Assembly (NCBI GenBank): GCA_944324835.1
Contig: CALUXV010000002.1
Span: 1 to 64,000 of the forward strand
Direction: 5' to 3'
DNA: 64,000 nucleotides
From: Candidatus Gastranaerophilales bacterium
GTDB taxonomy: Bacteria > Cyanobacteriota > Vampirovibrionia > Gastranaerophilales > Gastranaerophilaceae
This document shows, one piece after another, positions 26,411 to 34,786 of this stretch (the stretch's first letter is position 1; the number at the start of each line of letters is the position of its first letter). The position numbers and the translations under genes are program-made. Under the pieces are notes generated by a model. It was not told the DNA's origin. It saw only the letters and a list, made by a program, of their open reading frames with translations, and did not search any database.

Positions 26411-26865
26411 TATACTGACCTATTTACTAATATTCCTGATGCCATATTCAATTTTAATAAAAGTTGATTAATTTCTTGAGCACTTATTTTTTCAACTAAC
26501 CTATCGGTTTCTTTATCGTATAGTTCAAAAAGTTCTCCATCTTTTGTTATTTTAACATAAAAAGTATGATTGTCTAAATCTTCTTTTGAAATTTCTAAAC
26601 GATTTTCATCTTCAGAAGATTCATTAGAAGATGTATCTGTTTCAGAATTATCATTTGTATTTTCTTCGTCGTTATTCTCTTCTCTGTTTCCGCCGCCAGA
26701 AGTATTGTGGCCGTCCTCTTTTACCCGCATTTGAGTTTGAAGTTTATCGACTTGTTTATTTTGGTCATCTTTTGCAACGGCTTCTTCAGTTTGTCTTGAA
26801 TAATCTAGGGATGTTGCTTCTCTAAGCATTCCTGTATTCGCCATTGATAAGCCATCCATACCCAT
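26410..26865 (-). CDS. flaG: FlaG family protein
   Basis: About 151 aa. The start at 26865 is set by GAGG eight bases upstream (MGMDGLSMANTG). An N-terminal helix is followed by a very acidic, N/E/D-rich linker. The C-terminal FlaG domain reads YVKITKDGELFELYDKETDRLVEKISAQEINQLLLKL, as in FlaG proteins linked to filament length and fliD/fliS operons. The order flaG-fliS-fliT is conserved in flagellar loci, although fliD is missing between them here. Confidence 0.8.
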   Translation of the reverse strand: MGMDGLSMANTGMLREATSLDYSRQTEEAVAKDDQNKQVDKLQTQMRVKEDGHNTSGGGNREENNDEENTNDNSETDTSSNESSEDENRLEISKEDLDNHTFYVKITKDGELFELYDKETDRLVEKISAQEINQLLLKLNMASGILVNRSV

Positions 26866-26904
26866 GATAATTACCTCACATACTATTATCAACAATATTA
26901 TATG

Positions 26905-26933
26905 TTATAATTAAATAAAAATAAACCGTACAA
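26905..26933 (-). promoter_or_regulatory. Candidate promoter of flaG-fliS-fliT operon
   Basis: On the minus strand TTGTAC, 17 bases, then TTATAA: a housekeeping-type promoter rather than the sigma-28-like one found upstream of the coiled-coil-ended proteins. The region is shared with the divergent gene at 26951. Confidence 0.4.
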
Positions 26934-26950
26934 AGAAAGGATAATTAATT

Positions 26951-27580
26951 ATGAAAAGAAATATATTTTTATTATTTATTCAAGAATTAACATCACTACC
27001 TCTATGGGTAAAACAAGTGATTTTAGTATATTTAAGAAAAGATTTAGCTTCGTATCTAAGTGATGACTTAATTACAATGGAGGAAGATAAAATTTTTCAT
27101 ATATTTAGACCTACAATTTCAAAACTTGGTATGGATGAATTGGATAAAAAGAACGAAGAGTACTCTCAAGATATCTATGATTTTTTATATAATTGTGCAA
27201 ACAATCTTTCAATTCTTGAAATGTCTATTGAAAAAAAATATTCAATGGAAGATATTTCAAAATTATTTATGTTTGCATATAATCGTCAATATATAAAACA
27301 AGATGTTCCTATTCAGGTATTGGCAATTGCGATGTTTATTGCCGGAGAATGTATGACTGGTGAATATTTCCAAAAAATAGGGAAACTATCCCAAGAACAA
27401 ACGGATATTATTCTTAATCAGCAAGAAGAACAAAAGAAACATGGTACACATACAAAATTCGCAGAACTTATGGTTGAAAACGGATTTGTAGAAATGAAAG
27501 ATATTAAAAGTTTAATTACCTTAAAAGAAGAAGCCCAAAGAAAAGCTGTATTGGATTTTCTTTATGCGTATAAAAAATAA
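26951..27580 (+). CDS. Unknown protein, divergent from flaG, with GspE-N-like end
   Basis: 209 aa, mostly helical and soluble. I do not recognise the first 140 residues. Residues about 145-205 (GKLSQEQTDIILNQQEEQKKHGTHTKFAELMVENGFV) follow the pattern of GspE/PilB N-terminal (MshEN-like) segments: a helix ending in Q, then a lGeilve.G.i type helix. These can bind cyclic di-GMP in other proteins; here the short segment lacks enough of the motif to claim that. RBS AAAGGA. It ends before a strong terminator. Confidence 0.65.
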   Translation: MKRNIFLLFIQELTSLPLWVKQVILVYLRKDLASYLSDDLITMEEDKIFHIFRPTISKLGMDELDKKNEEYSQDIYDFLYNCANNLSILEMSIEKKYSMEDISKLFMFAYNRQYIKQDVPIQVLAIAMFIAGECMTGEYFQKIGKLSQEQTDIILNQQEEQKKHGTHTKFAELMVENGFVEMKDIKSLITLKEEAQRKAVLDFLYAYKK

Positions 27581-27615
27581 GGAAAATATTCCTATTCCAG
27601 AATTAATATTTATTT

Positions 27616-27642
27616 ACACCGGATTGTTCCGGTGTATTTTTT
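27616..27642 (+). terminator. Terminator after the 209-aa gene
   Basis: Stem ACACCGG / CCGGTGT with a 6-nt loop, followed by ATTTTTTATG. Confidence 0.8.
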
Positions 27643-27779
27643 ATGTTATTTTTGTATTGTAAAGGTGTTTTAACAAATATGTTAATATTTGTAAATTTTA
27701 ATTTAAGCATATAGCAAAAAAACTTTATCAGATTTCTTAGTATATATGTAGACGTTAGTTTTTTGGAGTTGGTGATTTT

Positions 27780-28892
27780 ATGGGAATTGACACAAGTAAT
27801 GCAAATACAACAATAGCATTGACACCTAAGTCTGCGACTTGTCCGCCTTACAATCACGTTCATATCCCCGCTGAACACATTCCTGATGAAACAACGATTT
27901 TACCAAATAATTTAAATACGAGAGCAAGAAGATCATTCCAAAAAGTGACAAGTGCTTTTACTGAATATCCAGCAAAAGGCTTAAAAGGCGATAAAAAGTC
28001 AACGTTCTATGAATTTTTAACAATGGGAAATGTTCCATATATTCTTGGTAGTTTAACATTTATGGGTTTATTTAATGGTGCTCCAAGCTGGTTCCCTAAT
28101 GTAAACAAAAAAGGTGCACGCCATTGGGGTAACAGAATGGCATTAGGTGTTTTGTTTTATGGACTTGCGAAAAACTTGTCAAAATCACTAGTAACTGTTC
28201 CCGTAAAAATGGCAACAGGTATAGATACCGAAATGCCTTACCAAAAAGTTTCATATACAATTCCAGACAGAAAAGATGCAGCTCCAGAGCCTGTATATGA
28301 GCAACATAAGGTTTTTGAAAGCCGTGATTTCCCTCGTTATGACATACTTTATAATATGAAAGAAGGCGAACCACGTAATTATTATTTTGATAGAATTGCC
28401 CAAAAGAACGGTCTAGGTAAAAACTTAGAAGCTTCTGATGGAGAAGTAAAACCATTAATAAAGGATGTTATATCTCGTTCAAGTACCGCTAAAAGTCTTT
28501 CTACTTACGCATGGGGAGGTATTGGTGTAATGCTGGCAGTACAACCTGCGTGGACAAACTTCTTTAAAGCTTTATCAAAAAAATCTTGGAAAAAATTTAT
28601 TCCTAATAATAATGAAAATAAATTTATAAATATTGTTGACAAAGGAATTAACACAAGTAAAAACCTGTGGCGTATAACTCAAAGTTTTGGTCGAAATTTA
28701 GTGAAAGCATCAAAAGAATTGTATAACGGCCCTGCGACTGCTAAAGGATTTAATAAACATGCAGGTAAGATATTCTTAGGTTTTGCAGCAGCTTTAAGTG
28801 CGTTTGGTGCTATTAATACGATATACGGTGCAAAAACTTACGGCGGTAGAAAAATTACTATCGATAGTAAAAAGAAAGTTCAGGTGGATTAA
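27780..28892 (+). CDS. Unknown membrane-associated protein, first gene of a three-gene unit
   Basis: 370 aa, no known family. A Pro-rich N-terminus (PPYNHVHIPAEHIPDET, loosely like the PSYNAVQ motif) is followed by one or two weak hydrophobic segments (about 80-100 and 115-135). A basic middle leads to a hydrophobic Ala-rich stretch near 325-350. It is only 3 bp from the 831-aa gene. A nearly 200-bp AT-rich leader precedes it. Confidence 0.7.
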   Translation: MGIDTSNANTTIALTPKSATCPPYNHVHIPAEHIPDETTILPNNLNTRARRSFQKVTSAFTEYPAKGLKGDKKSTFYEFLTMGNVPYILGSLTFMGLFNGAPSWFPNVNKKGARHWGNRMALGVLFYGLAKNLSKSLVTVPVKMATGIDTEMPYQKVSYTIPDRKDAAPEPVYEQHKVFESRDFPRYDILYNMKEGEPRNYYFDRIAQKNGLGKNLEASDGEVKPLIKDVISRSSTAKSLSTYAWGGIGVMLAVQPAWTNFFKALSKKSWKKFIPNNNENKFINIVDKGINTSKNLWRITQSFGRNLVKASKELYNGPATAKGFNKHAGKIFLGFAAALSAFGAINTIYGAKTYGGRKITIDSKKKVQVD

Positions 28893-28895
28893 CAG

Positions 28896-31391
28896 ATGGT
28901 TAATTTGATTCAAAACTATGCAAATAATATAGGACAAGGAATTTCATCTGTAAATAATACGACTAAAAAGTATTATAACAACTTAACAGATGTAAATTCT
29001 GATAATCTGTTAAAACCTTTGGATGGTAAAGGTTATCTTGTTGAAAACAATTTGGCTACTGCACCTGTTGAATTTGCAAAAGATACTTATTATACAGCAA
29101 AATCTCTTCAAAAAGGTATTACTGGTAAAGCAAATGACCATGAATTAGGGAAATTAAATGACTTGGGTTTAAAAATAGGCGGTTTATCAATTGCAGCATA
29201 CTTAATGACTAAACGTCAAACACCAAAAATGAAAGCGATGGAATTTATTGGTTTTGGCTCATTTTTAGCAAGTATGGCAATTTGGCCTAAAGTAGCTCTT
29301 CAATGGCCGGCACAGTTAATTCACGGTGTTAATTTCAGAAAACAATATGTTGATGAACAAGGAAGAAAAAAATATTTAACACAAGATCCTAATTATATAC
29401 CTTTTGACTTAATGAAAGGGAAAAGAAAAAGTGAAGATTTAGGACATATTGCAGATAGAATGGGAGTTCCTAAAAACGAAAAAGACCGAAATGAACTTGC
29501 TAAAGAACATATCAGAAAAGTTTCTGTACAAAACAATACATTATGGATGTTAACTGCAGGATTTGCAACTCCTATAATGACTGGTTTGATTTGTAACAGA
29601 ATAGAAGGTCCTTTAGGCAAGTTAACAGAAAAAATTTCTAATAACAGAGTTAATAAAATGATTGATAAAATCGCTGCTTACCAAAAAGGTAGTGCTGGAT
29701 TAACTGGAGAAGACAAGGATAAATTTACTAAACTCGAATCAAAAATAGTTGATATGAAACCTTATGAAGGTACTGAAAAGAAATTAGCAAAATTATTAAC
29801 ATCTAAAACAGGCCAAGTAATTTCTGAAAAAGATATAGATGCAATAAATGAACTTTTAACAGAAGGATTTGATACACAAACACAAAAAACTGCTAAGTTC
29901 GATTTATCTGAGATGTTAAAAGCTGATAAATCAGTTATAAATGATGAGACTGTTAATGAAATTTCAGACGCAATTACCAAAAAGTTAGACGGAAAATATG
30001 GCGAAGGTTATACTGCATCTATCTTCGATACTAAAAAACTTTCTGAACACGTAAATAATTTCATGAATCAAAACGGTAATCCTAAAAATGGAGTTCTAGG
30101 CGCTGATAAATCTGATGAATTAAGAAATTCATTAGGTCAATTAATTGAAGATTCTATTTCCGGTAATAAATCAATTAGGGAAGCAAGAAAAGAAGTTATT
30201 ACTGATATGGCTACCGATGCTATAAATAACGTATTTGCGAAAAAGAAAGCTGCAGTATTAACAGATGAAGCTGCAGGACAAATATCAAAGGCCGGTCATA
30301 TTTTAAGAAAATTTAGAGCGTACGATAGAACAATTTCATCAGCTACGCATTTTAAAGTAGAAAATGCTCCTGAAACTATTGTTGGAAATAATTGGGGAGA
30401 TGTTACAAGTACATTAATAAAAGAATTACATATTTCTCCTAAAGAACTAAATGAAGCAAAAAGCAGTGAAGAATTAACTGCACAATTGTTCACAAGAAAA
30501 CTTGAAAATATTGCAAAAAATGAAGAGAAATATCAAAAATTTGTTTCAAATATTGCTGAAAAAATGGCACTTCTTGATGAAAAACTAGATAATCCTAAAA
30601 GCGGCAAACGAAATGCGATGGATGTATTAGTTGATGGTATTATTCAAAATTGTGACGATACAGCTAAAGATTTACACGCATTACCATTCAGTAACTTAGC
30701 AGAAAGAATTGGCGGCGGAAATATTGAAGGTAATTTTATCGGAAGTATTAAAGATTCAAAATTAAGAAGAATTAAAATACAGAGAGTTGACAGTGTAAAA
30801 AGTTCATATATGAGATTGTTACACACAGCTGATTTCTTCCGTCGTGCGGAAGAATATAATACCGGTAAAGGCGGTTTTAGCGGAAATCAAAAATTAGATA
30901 AAGCTTTAATAGAAAAAGGCAAAAAAATCTTAATGTCTTCACACTCTGGTGATTTTTACCTTAAACATGAAACAGCAAACAATGTAAGTTTCTATAAAGC
31001 ACTTATCTGGCATACATTTAATTCAGGTGCTATGTCTGAATCAACTAAAAAGGCATTGAATAAAGAATCTCATGAAGTATTTGCTGGAAAATCGACAATG
31101 GCTCAAAGAATTACAAAATGGGCTAAACATGTCGGAAACTTAATGGGAACAAATATTTATGATTTCTTAAAAAATAATACAGAAGGTATTAATAACTTTA
31201 CAAGAGCACAACAAACAGCAGTTGAAAAATTTAATAAAATTGCTTGTACTCCTGATAATATGTTGTACAACGCCTTAAAAGGAAAATATAATTCAAATAA
31301 ATGGTTGAGAATGTGGACAACAGCTGGTAGTATAGTATTAGGTACAACTCTTGCAGCACAATTCGCATTTGGTAAACAAGATAAAAATTAA
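28896..31391 (+). CDS. Large helical protein with hydrophobic ends, unknown
   Basis: 831 aa. No signal peptide. A hydrophobic region lies at about 88-140 (GGLSIAAYLMT, then FGSFLASMAIWPKVALQW) and a C-terminal hydrophobic helix at about 808-825. The long middle (about 230-780) is charged and helical with recurrent short repeats of the KxxxxLTSK / IxExxxD type but no domain I can name. AGGTGG precedes the ATG. Flanked by a small-membrane-type gene and a GH13 gene in one transcription unit. Confidence 0.7.
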   Translation: MVNLIQNYANNIGQGISSVNNTTKKYYNNLTDVNSDNLLKPLDGKGYLVENNLATAPVEFAKDTYYTAKSLQKGITGKANDHELGKLNDLGLKIGGLSIAAYLMTKRQTPKMKAMEFIGFGSFLASMAIWPKVALQWPAQLIHGVNFRKQYVDEQGRKKYLTQDPNYIPFDLMKGKRKSEDLGHIADRMGVPKNEKDRNELAKEHIRKVSVQNNTLWMLTAGFATPIMTGLICNRIEGPLGKLTEKISNNRVNKMIDKIAAYQKGSAGLTGEDKDKFTKLESKIVDMKPYEGTEKKLAKLLTSKTGQVISEKDIDAINELLTEGFDTQTQKTAKFDLSEMLKADKSVINDETVNEISDAITKKLDGKYGEGYTASIFDTKKLSEHVNNFMNQNGNPKNGVLGADKSDELRNSLGQLIEDSISGNKSIREARKEVITDMATDAINNVFAKKKAAVLTDEAAGQISKAGHILRKFRAYDRTISSATHFKVENAPETIVGNNWGDVTSTLIKELHISPKELNEAKSSEELTAQLFTRKLENIAKNEEKYQKFVSNIAEKMALLDEKLDNPKSGKRNAMDVLVDGIIQNCDDTAKDLHALPFSNLAERIGGGNIEGNFIGSIKDSKLRRIKIQRVDSVKSSYMRLLHTADFFRRAEEYNTGKGGFSGNQKLDKALIEKGKKILMSSHSGDFYLKHETANNVSFYKALIWHTFNSGAMSESTKKALNKESHEVFAGKSTMAQRITKWAKHVGNLMGTNIYDFLKNNTEGINNFTRAQQTAVEKFNKIACTPDNMLYNALKGKYNSNKWLRMWTTAGSIVLGTTLAAQFAFGKQDKN

Positions 31392-31406
31392 TTAAGCAGG
31401 TAAAGA

Positions 31407-33251
31407 ATGGATAACATTAACAACATTTCATCAAAAAATTTAATTAAGTTGAAGTTAAATAATCTGCATAAGCAAGATGAACTACAACAACAGCAACCTG
31501 AAGAAAATCATCAAGAATCAGGATTAATTAGCAGTTATCTTGAAAATCAATCAAGAATTAATAAACCTGTGGTAAATGCACCTCAAAAAATTAATGGTGT
31601 TGGTTCTGCCCCTCAAAATTATCATAATAATATGCGCCAAATGTTTCAAAATAATGAAGTAATTATGCTTGGTATTGTACCAAGAACATTTACGGCTAAA
31701 GATTTAAACGGCGATGAAATGATTAGAAAAGCTGATGGAGAAAAATGTGGTACATTTTTAAGTGCTATAAATAGATTAGATGAAATAAAAGCCGAAGGAT
31801 TCAATGCTATTCACGTACTTCCAATACACCCGACAGGTAAAATTAATGCTATGGGTACCGCTGGTTCATTATATGCTCCTGAAAAATTCATTACTGATGA
31901 TGGTAAACACTTGGCAATTGATCCTAACTTAATTGATAAAAATGACCCTAGAACACCGGATGAACAGTTTAAAGCATTTATTAATGAATGTCATAAACGT
32001 GATATCAAAGTAATGCTTGATTTGCCAAGTTGTGCTTCTGTTGATATGTATAATGCACATCCTGAATTGATGGCAATTGGAAGAAATAATGAAGCAAAAG
32101 TTCCTGAAGGATGGACTGATATAAGAATGTTCAATCCTTGGGAAGATGAATCAAAACGAACATTAAATAAAGCTTTAATTGATATGCACAAAAAATATGT
32201 AGATGCTTGTATTGATTTGGGTATTGATGGCATAAGATCAGATGTTGCAAGAGCTAAACCTACGGAATTTTGGGATATTATAATTCCTTATTCACGTCAA
32301 AAAGACCCTCAATTTGCATGGCTTGGGGAAGCTTATACATATGAATGTGCATCTCCTCAGCAAAATATGCCTTATGATAGACCGGAAGACTCTTTAAGAG
32401 CAGGATTTGATACTATATACGGACAGTACCATATTTTTCATGAAATGAAGAATGCAAAAGAAGTAAAAGACTATGTACTTGAAAATCTTGATATGTCTCA
32501 CAGGTTACCACCTGGAAAATCTTTAATTGGATCTTTTACTACACACGATGATGAATCGTTGATGATGCGTGGTGGAGAAAATTTCTGTAAAATGGTCTCT
32601 GTAGTTCAAGCAACACTTCCAATGTGTAATCCTTATTATCTTGATGGAATTCAATCGGGTGATAAGTATGATTACAAATATGGTAATAAGGTTGTAAAAG
32701 AAGCTGATTCTGATAATGGTAAGCATTTTATGACCGTTCATAAGAATAAAATGGATATATTTAATTTCTCAAGACAACCTGGCGGAAATGCTCCTGAAAT
32801 CGGACAAGTTATGACAAGTACATTTAATATGAGAAAAGATTTAAATGAATTAATGAGAAAAGGTTCATTTATTGAACTTGTTAAACATAAAGACAAAGAT
32901 GACCAAGTTTTAACCTATGCTAGACATTTAAACGGTAAAACAGCTCTTGTAATTATTAATTTAAATAAAAATAGACGTTCTGCTGCAGAAATTGATGTTC
33001 CTGGTATAAAAGAAGGGCAACCTTTGAAAAACCTTGTAAAAAATTATGGAGAAAAAAGTTTCATTCAAGTTGAAAATGGGAAAGTAAAAGTTGATCTTGG
33101 CCCTGAAAGAGCTCATGTTTATATGATTGACACTCCAAATATTGAAAATGATAGAAAAGGACACGTTTTTGTTCAAAACTTTACTCGAGATGTAGATCCA
33201 AAAAATCCGCCAACAGAAAAGAAAGGCGAACATTTGAGTCTAAAACAATAA
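31407..33251 (+). CDS. Alpha-amylase-family (GH13) glycoside hydrolase
   Basis: 614 aa. The first 75 residues are low complexity (poly-Q, N-rich) and there is no signal peptide. The (beta/alpha)8 barrel then shows FNAIHVLPIHPTG, KVMLDLPSCASVDMYNAHPEL, the nucleophile in GIDGIRSDVARAKP (Asp-279), the acid/base in WLGEAYTYE (Glu-308), and SFTTHDDES with the third Asp (Asp-381), so the catalytic triad is intact. A C-terminal beta domain follows. Known family: alpha-glucan hydrolases and transglycosylases; the specificity is not visible. Likely cytoplasmic. A terminator follows. Confidence 0.88.
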   Translation: MDNINNISSKNLIKLKLNNLHKQDELQQQQPEENHQESGLISSYLENQSRINKPVVNAPQKINGVGSAPQNYHNNMRQMFQNNEVIMLGIVPRTFTAKDLNGDEMIRKADGEKCGTFLSAINRLDEIKAEGFNAIHVLPIHPTGKINAMGTAGSLYAPEKFITDDGKHLAIDPNLIDKNDPRTPDEQFKAFINECHKRDIKVMLDLPSCASVDMYNAHPELMAIGRNNEAKVPEGWTDIRMFNPWEDESKRTLNKALIDMHKKYVDACIDLGIDGIRSDVARAKPTEFWDIIIPYSRQKDPQFAWLGEAYTYECASPQQNMPYDRPEDSLRAGFDTIYGQYHIFHEMKNAKEVKDYVLENLDMSHRLPPGKSLIGSFTTHDDESLMMRGGENFCKMVSVVQATLPMCNPYYLDGIQSGDKYDYKYGNKVVKEADSDNGKHFMTVHKNKMDIFNFSRQPGGNAPEIGQVMTSTFNMRKDLNELMRKGSFIELVKHKDKDDQVLTYARHLNGKTALVIINLNKNRRSAAEIDVPGIKEGQPLKNLVKNYGEKSFIQVENGKVKVDLGPERAHVYMIDTPNIENDRKGHVFVQNFTRDVDPKNPPTEKKGEHLSLKQ

Positions 33252-33311
33252 TAAACTTAACCTATAAACTAATACAATTAAATTGGCAAAACATTAAATA
33301 AACTATATAAT

Positions 33312-33348
33312 AGACTGATTGATACACATGACAATTAGTCTTTTTTTT
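33312..33348 (+). terminator. Terminator after the GH13 gene
   Basis: Stem AGACTGATTG / CAATTAGTCT (one G-T pair) with a 10-nt loop, then eight T on the plus strand. Confidence 0.8.
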
Positions 33349-34000
33349 ATTCCTCAAGTTTGTTTTCTAGTTCTGCAAGTTCACATACTTGATTTACCCA
33401 CTGTTTAATAATTTCTGCTTCATCAAGTTCATATGAAATCGGTTTTCCAACTTTTACAATCATATGTTTTTGGAAAGGTCTCTTGGCATACCCGTCAAAT
33501 CCGCATATTCCCATAGGAACAATATCAAATTTGGCTTTCTTTGCAATAGTTACGAATCCTTTATGAACTGTTGTTAATACAGGCTCTTTGGCAATTTTCC
33601 CTTGAGGGAAAATACCTAATGACCAATCCGTTTTTAATAAGTCAAATACAGTTTTAAAAGTTGCAATTTCCGGAGTTTCTCGATTAACTGCGAAACCTCC
33701 TAAGTTTATGACAAGAAATCTTAGAAGCTTACTTTTATCGTTAAACAATTCTTGTTTTGCCATGAATGCAATTTTTTGCCTTGCCGCAAGTGCAACAAAT
33801 GGTGGATCTAAGTATGAAACATGATTTGCAGCATAGAGATATTTTTTGTTTTTTTCAAGATTTTCTCTTCCTATAATTTTTACATCATATAATAAACGTC
33901 CAACAGGCAGTACAACCGTATATAGAAAAAACATATAGAAAAATGAACGGAAAAAACCGTACTCTTCTGGATAACGTCTATTATAATTTCTTTCTTCCAT
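33347..34000 (-). CDS. plsC: 1-acyl-sn-glycerol-3-phosphate acyltransferase (PlsC family)
   Basis: 217 aa. The acyltransferase motif NHVSYLDPPF (H-x4-D) is near residue 60. Motif III reads FPQGKIAKE, a departure from the usual FPEGTRS, and motif IV is GICGFDG. One hydrophobic segment near the N-terminus (about 14-34) probably docks it to the membrane. In the family it makes phosphatidic acid from lysophosphatidate. It lies in tandem with a second PlsC (22 bp apart), so one may prefer other acceptors. Confidence 0.85.
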   Translation of the reverse strand: MEERNYNRRYPEEYGFFRSFFYMFFLYTVVLPVGRLLYDVKIIGRENLEKNKKYLYAANHVSYLDPPFVALAARQKIAFMAKQELFNDKSKLLRFLVINLGGFAVNRETPEIATFKTVFDLLKTDWSLGIFPQGKIAKEPVLTTVHKGFVTIAKKAKFDIVPMGICGFDGYAKRPFQKHMIVKVGKPISYELDEAEIIKQWVNQVCELAELENKLEE

Positions 34001-34022
34001 ACTTCCTAAATTCCTTTTATAA

Positions 34023-34694
34023 CTATTCTTTACTTGGGATATATTTAAAACCGGTCAGTTCTTCTATAGATTTACCCCATTTATCAACCATTTCATTAAC
34101 ATCATTAGAGCAAGGTATAACCTTACCTATTCGTACAATTATCTTCCCAGTAAAGGGCCATCTATGAACCTCTTGAGTACCTGTAATACCTATTGGCAAA
34201 ATTCCACATTTTGTTGTTTTAGCTAATGAAGCAAACCCTTTTGTAATATTGCTTACCTCTCCTGCCTCTTGTCTGGTCCCTTGAGGAAATATACCAAGAA
34301 CCCAATTAGTAGATTTTAAAGCTTTAACTGTTTTTATTGTAGAGACTCCTAGTTTTTCTCTATCAACTGCAAATGCGCCTAACCAATCAAGCCACCAGCG
34401 TAAGAATATATTATTAAACAATTCTTTTTTAGCCATATATGCAACCCCTTGAGGCATAATTGCGCAAATTAATGGTGGATCTAGAGTTGATAAATGATTT
34501 GCGGCTACAATAAAATCACTGGTTTTAGGAATATTTTCTTTCCCCTGAACTTCAAGTCTATATACAAGTTTAAAACGCACCATATATCCTATATGTGTGA
34601 CAAGAAATAAAAATATCCTGCGCCAAATATTATAAAAACCAGGTTCCCTCAAAGAATACTTATTAGCTTGAGTCTTTTTTGTTTCAATAGACAT
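34023..34694 (-). CDS. 1-acyl-sn-glycerol-3-phosphate acyltransferase (PlsC family), second copy
   Basis: 223 aa, related to the downstream neighbour. NHLSTLDPPL (H-x4-D), FPQGTRQEAGE (closer to the canonical FPEGTR) and GITGTQEV are present. A hydrophobic segment (about 25-45) precedes the catalytic domain. It is first in the two-gene minus-strand unit. The FPQGTR glutamate-to-glutamine change is shared with the sister copy. Confidence 0.85.
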   Translation of the reverse strand: MSIETKKTQANKYSLREPGFYNIWRRIFLFLVTHIGYMVRFKLVYRLEVQGKENIPKTSDFIVAANHLSTLDPPLICAIMPQGVAYMAKKELFNNIFLRWWLDWLGAFAVDREKLGVSTIKTVKALKSTNWVLGIFPQGTRQEAGEVSNITKGFASLAKTTKCGILPIGITGTQEVHRWPFTGKIIVRIGKVIPCSNDVNEMVDKWGKSIEELTGFKYIPSKE

Positions 34695-34786
34695 TCTTAC
34701 TCCTCTAATACGTTTATATTATACTACAAAAATTTTTTATCATATAATAAAAGTAACTGATAGATAATTGATTAATGGAGAAAGCT

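Noticed and set aside
27599-27878. Minus-strand reading frame over the terminator and the start of the 370-aa gene
   Set aside because: It crosses a strong terminator and the promoter region, has no RBS, and its composition is unlike the real genes.
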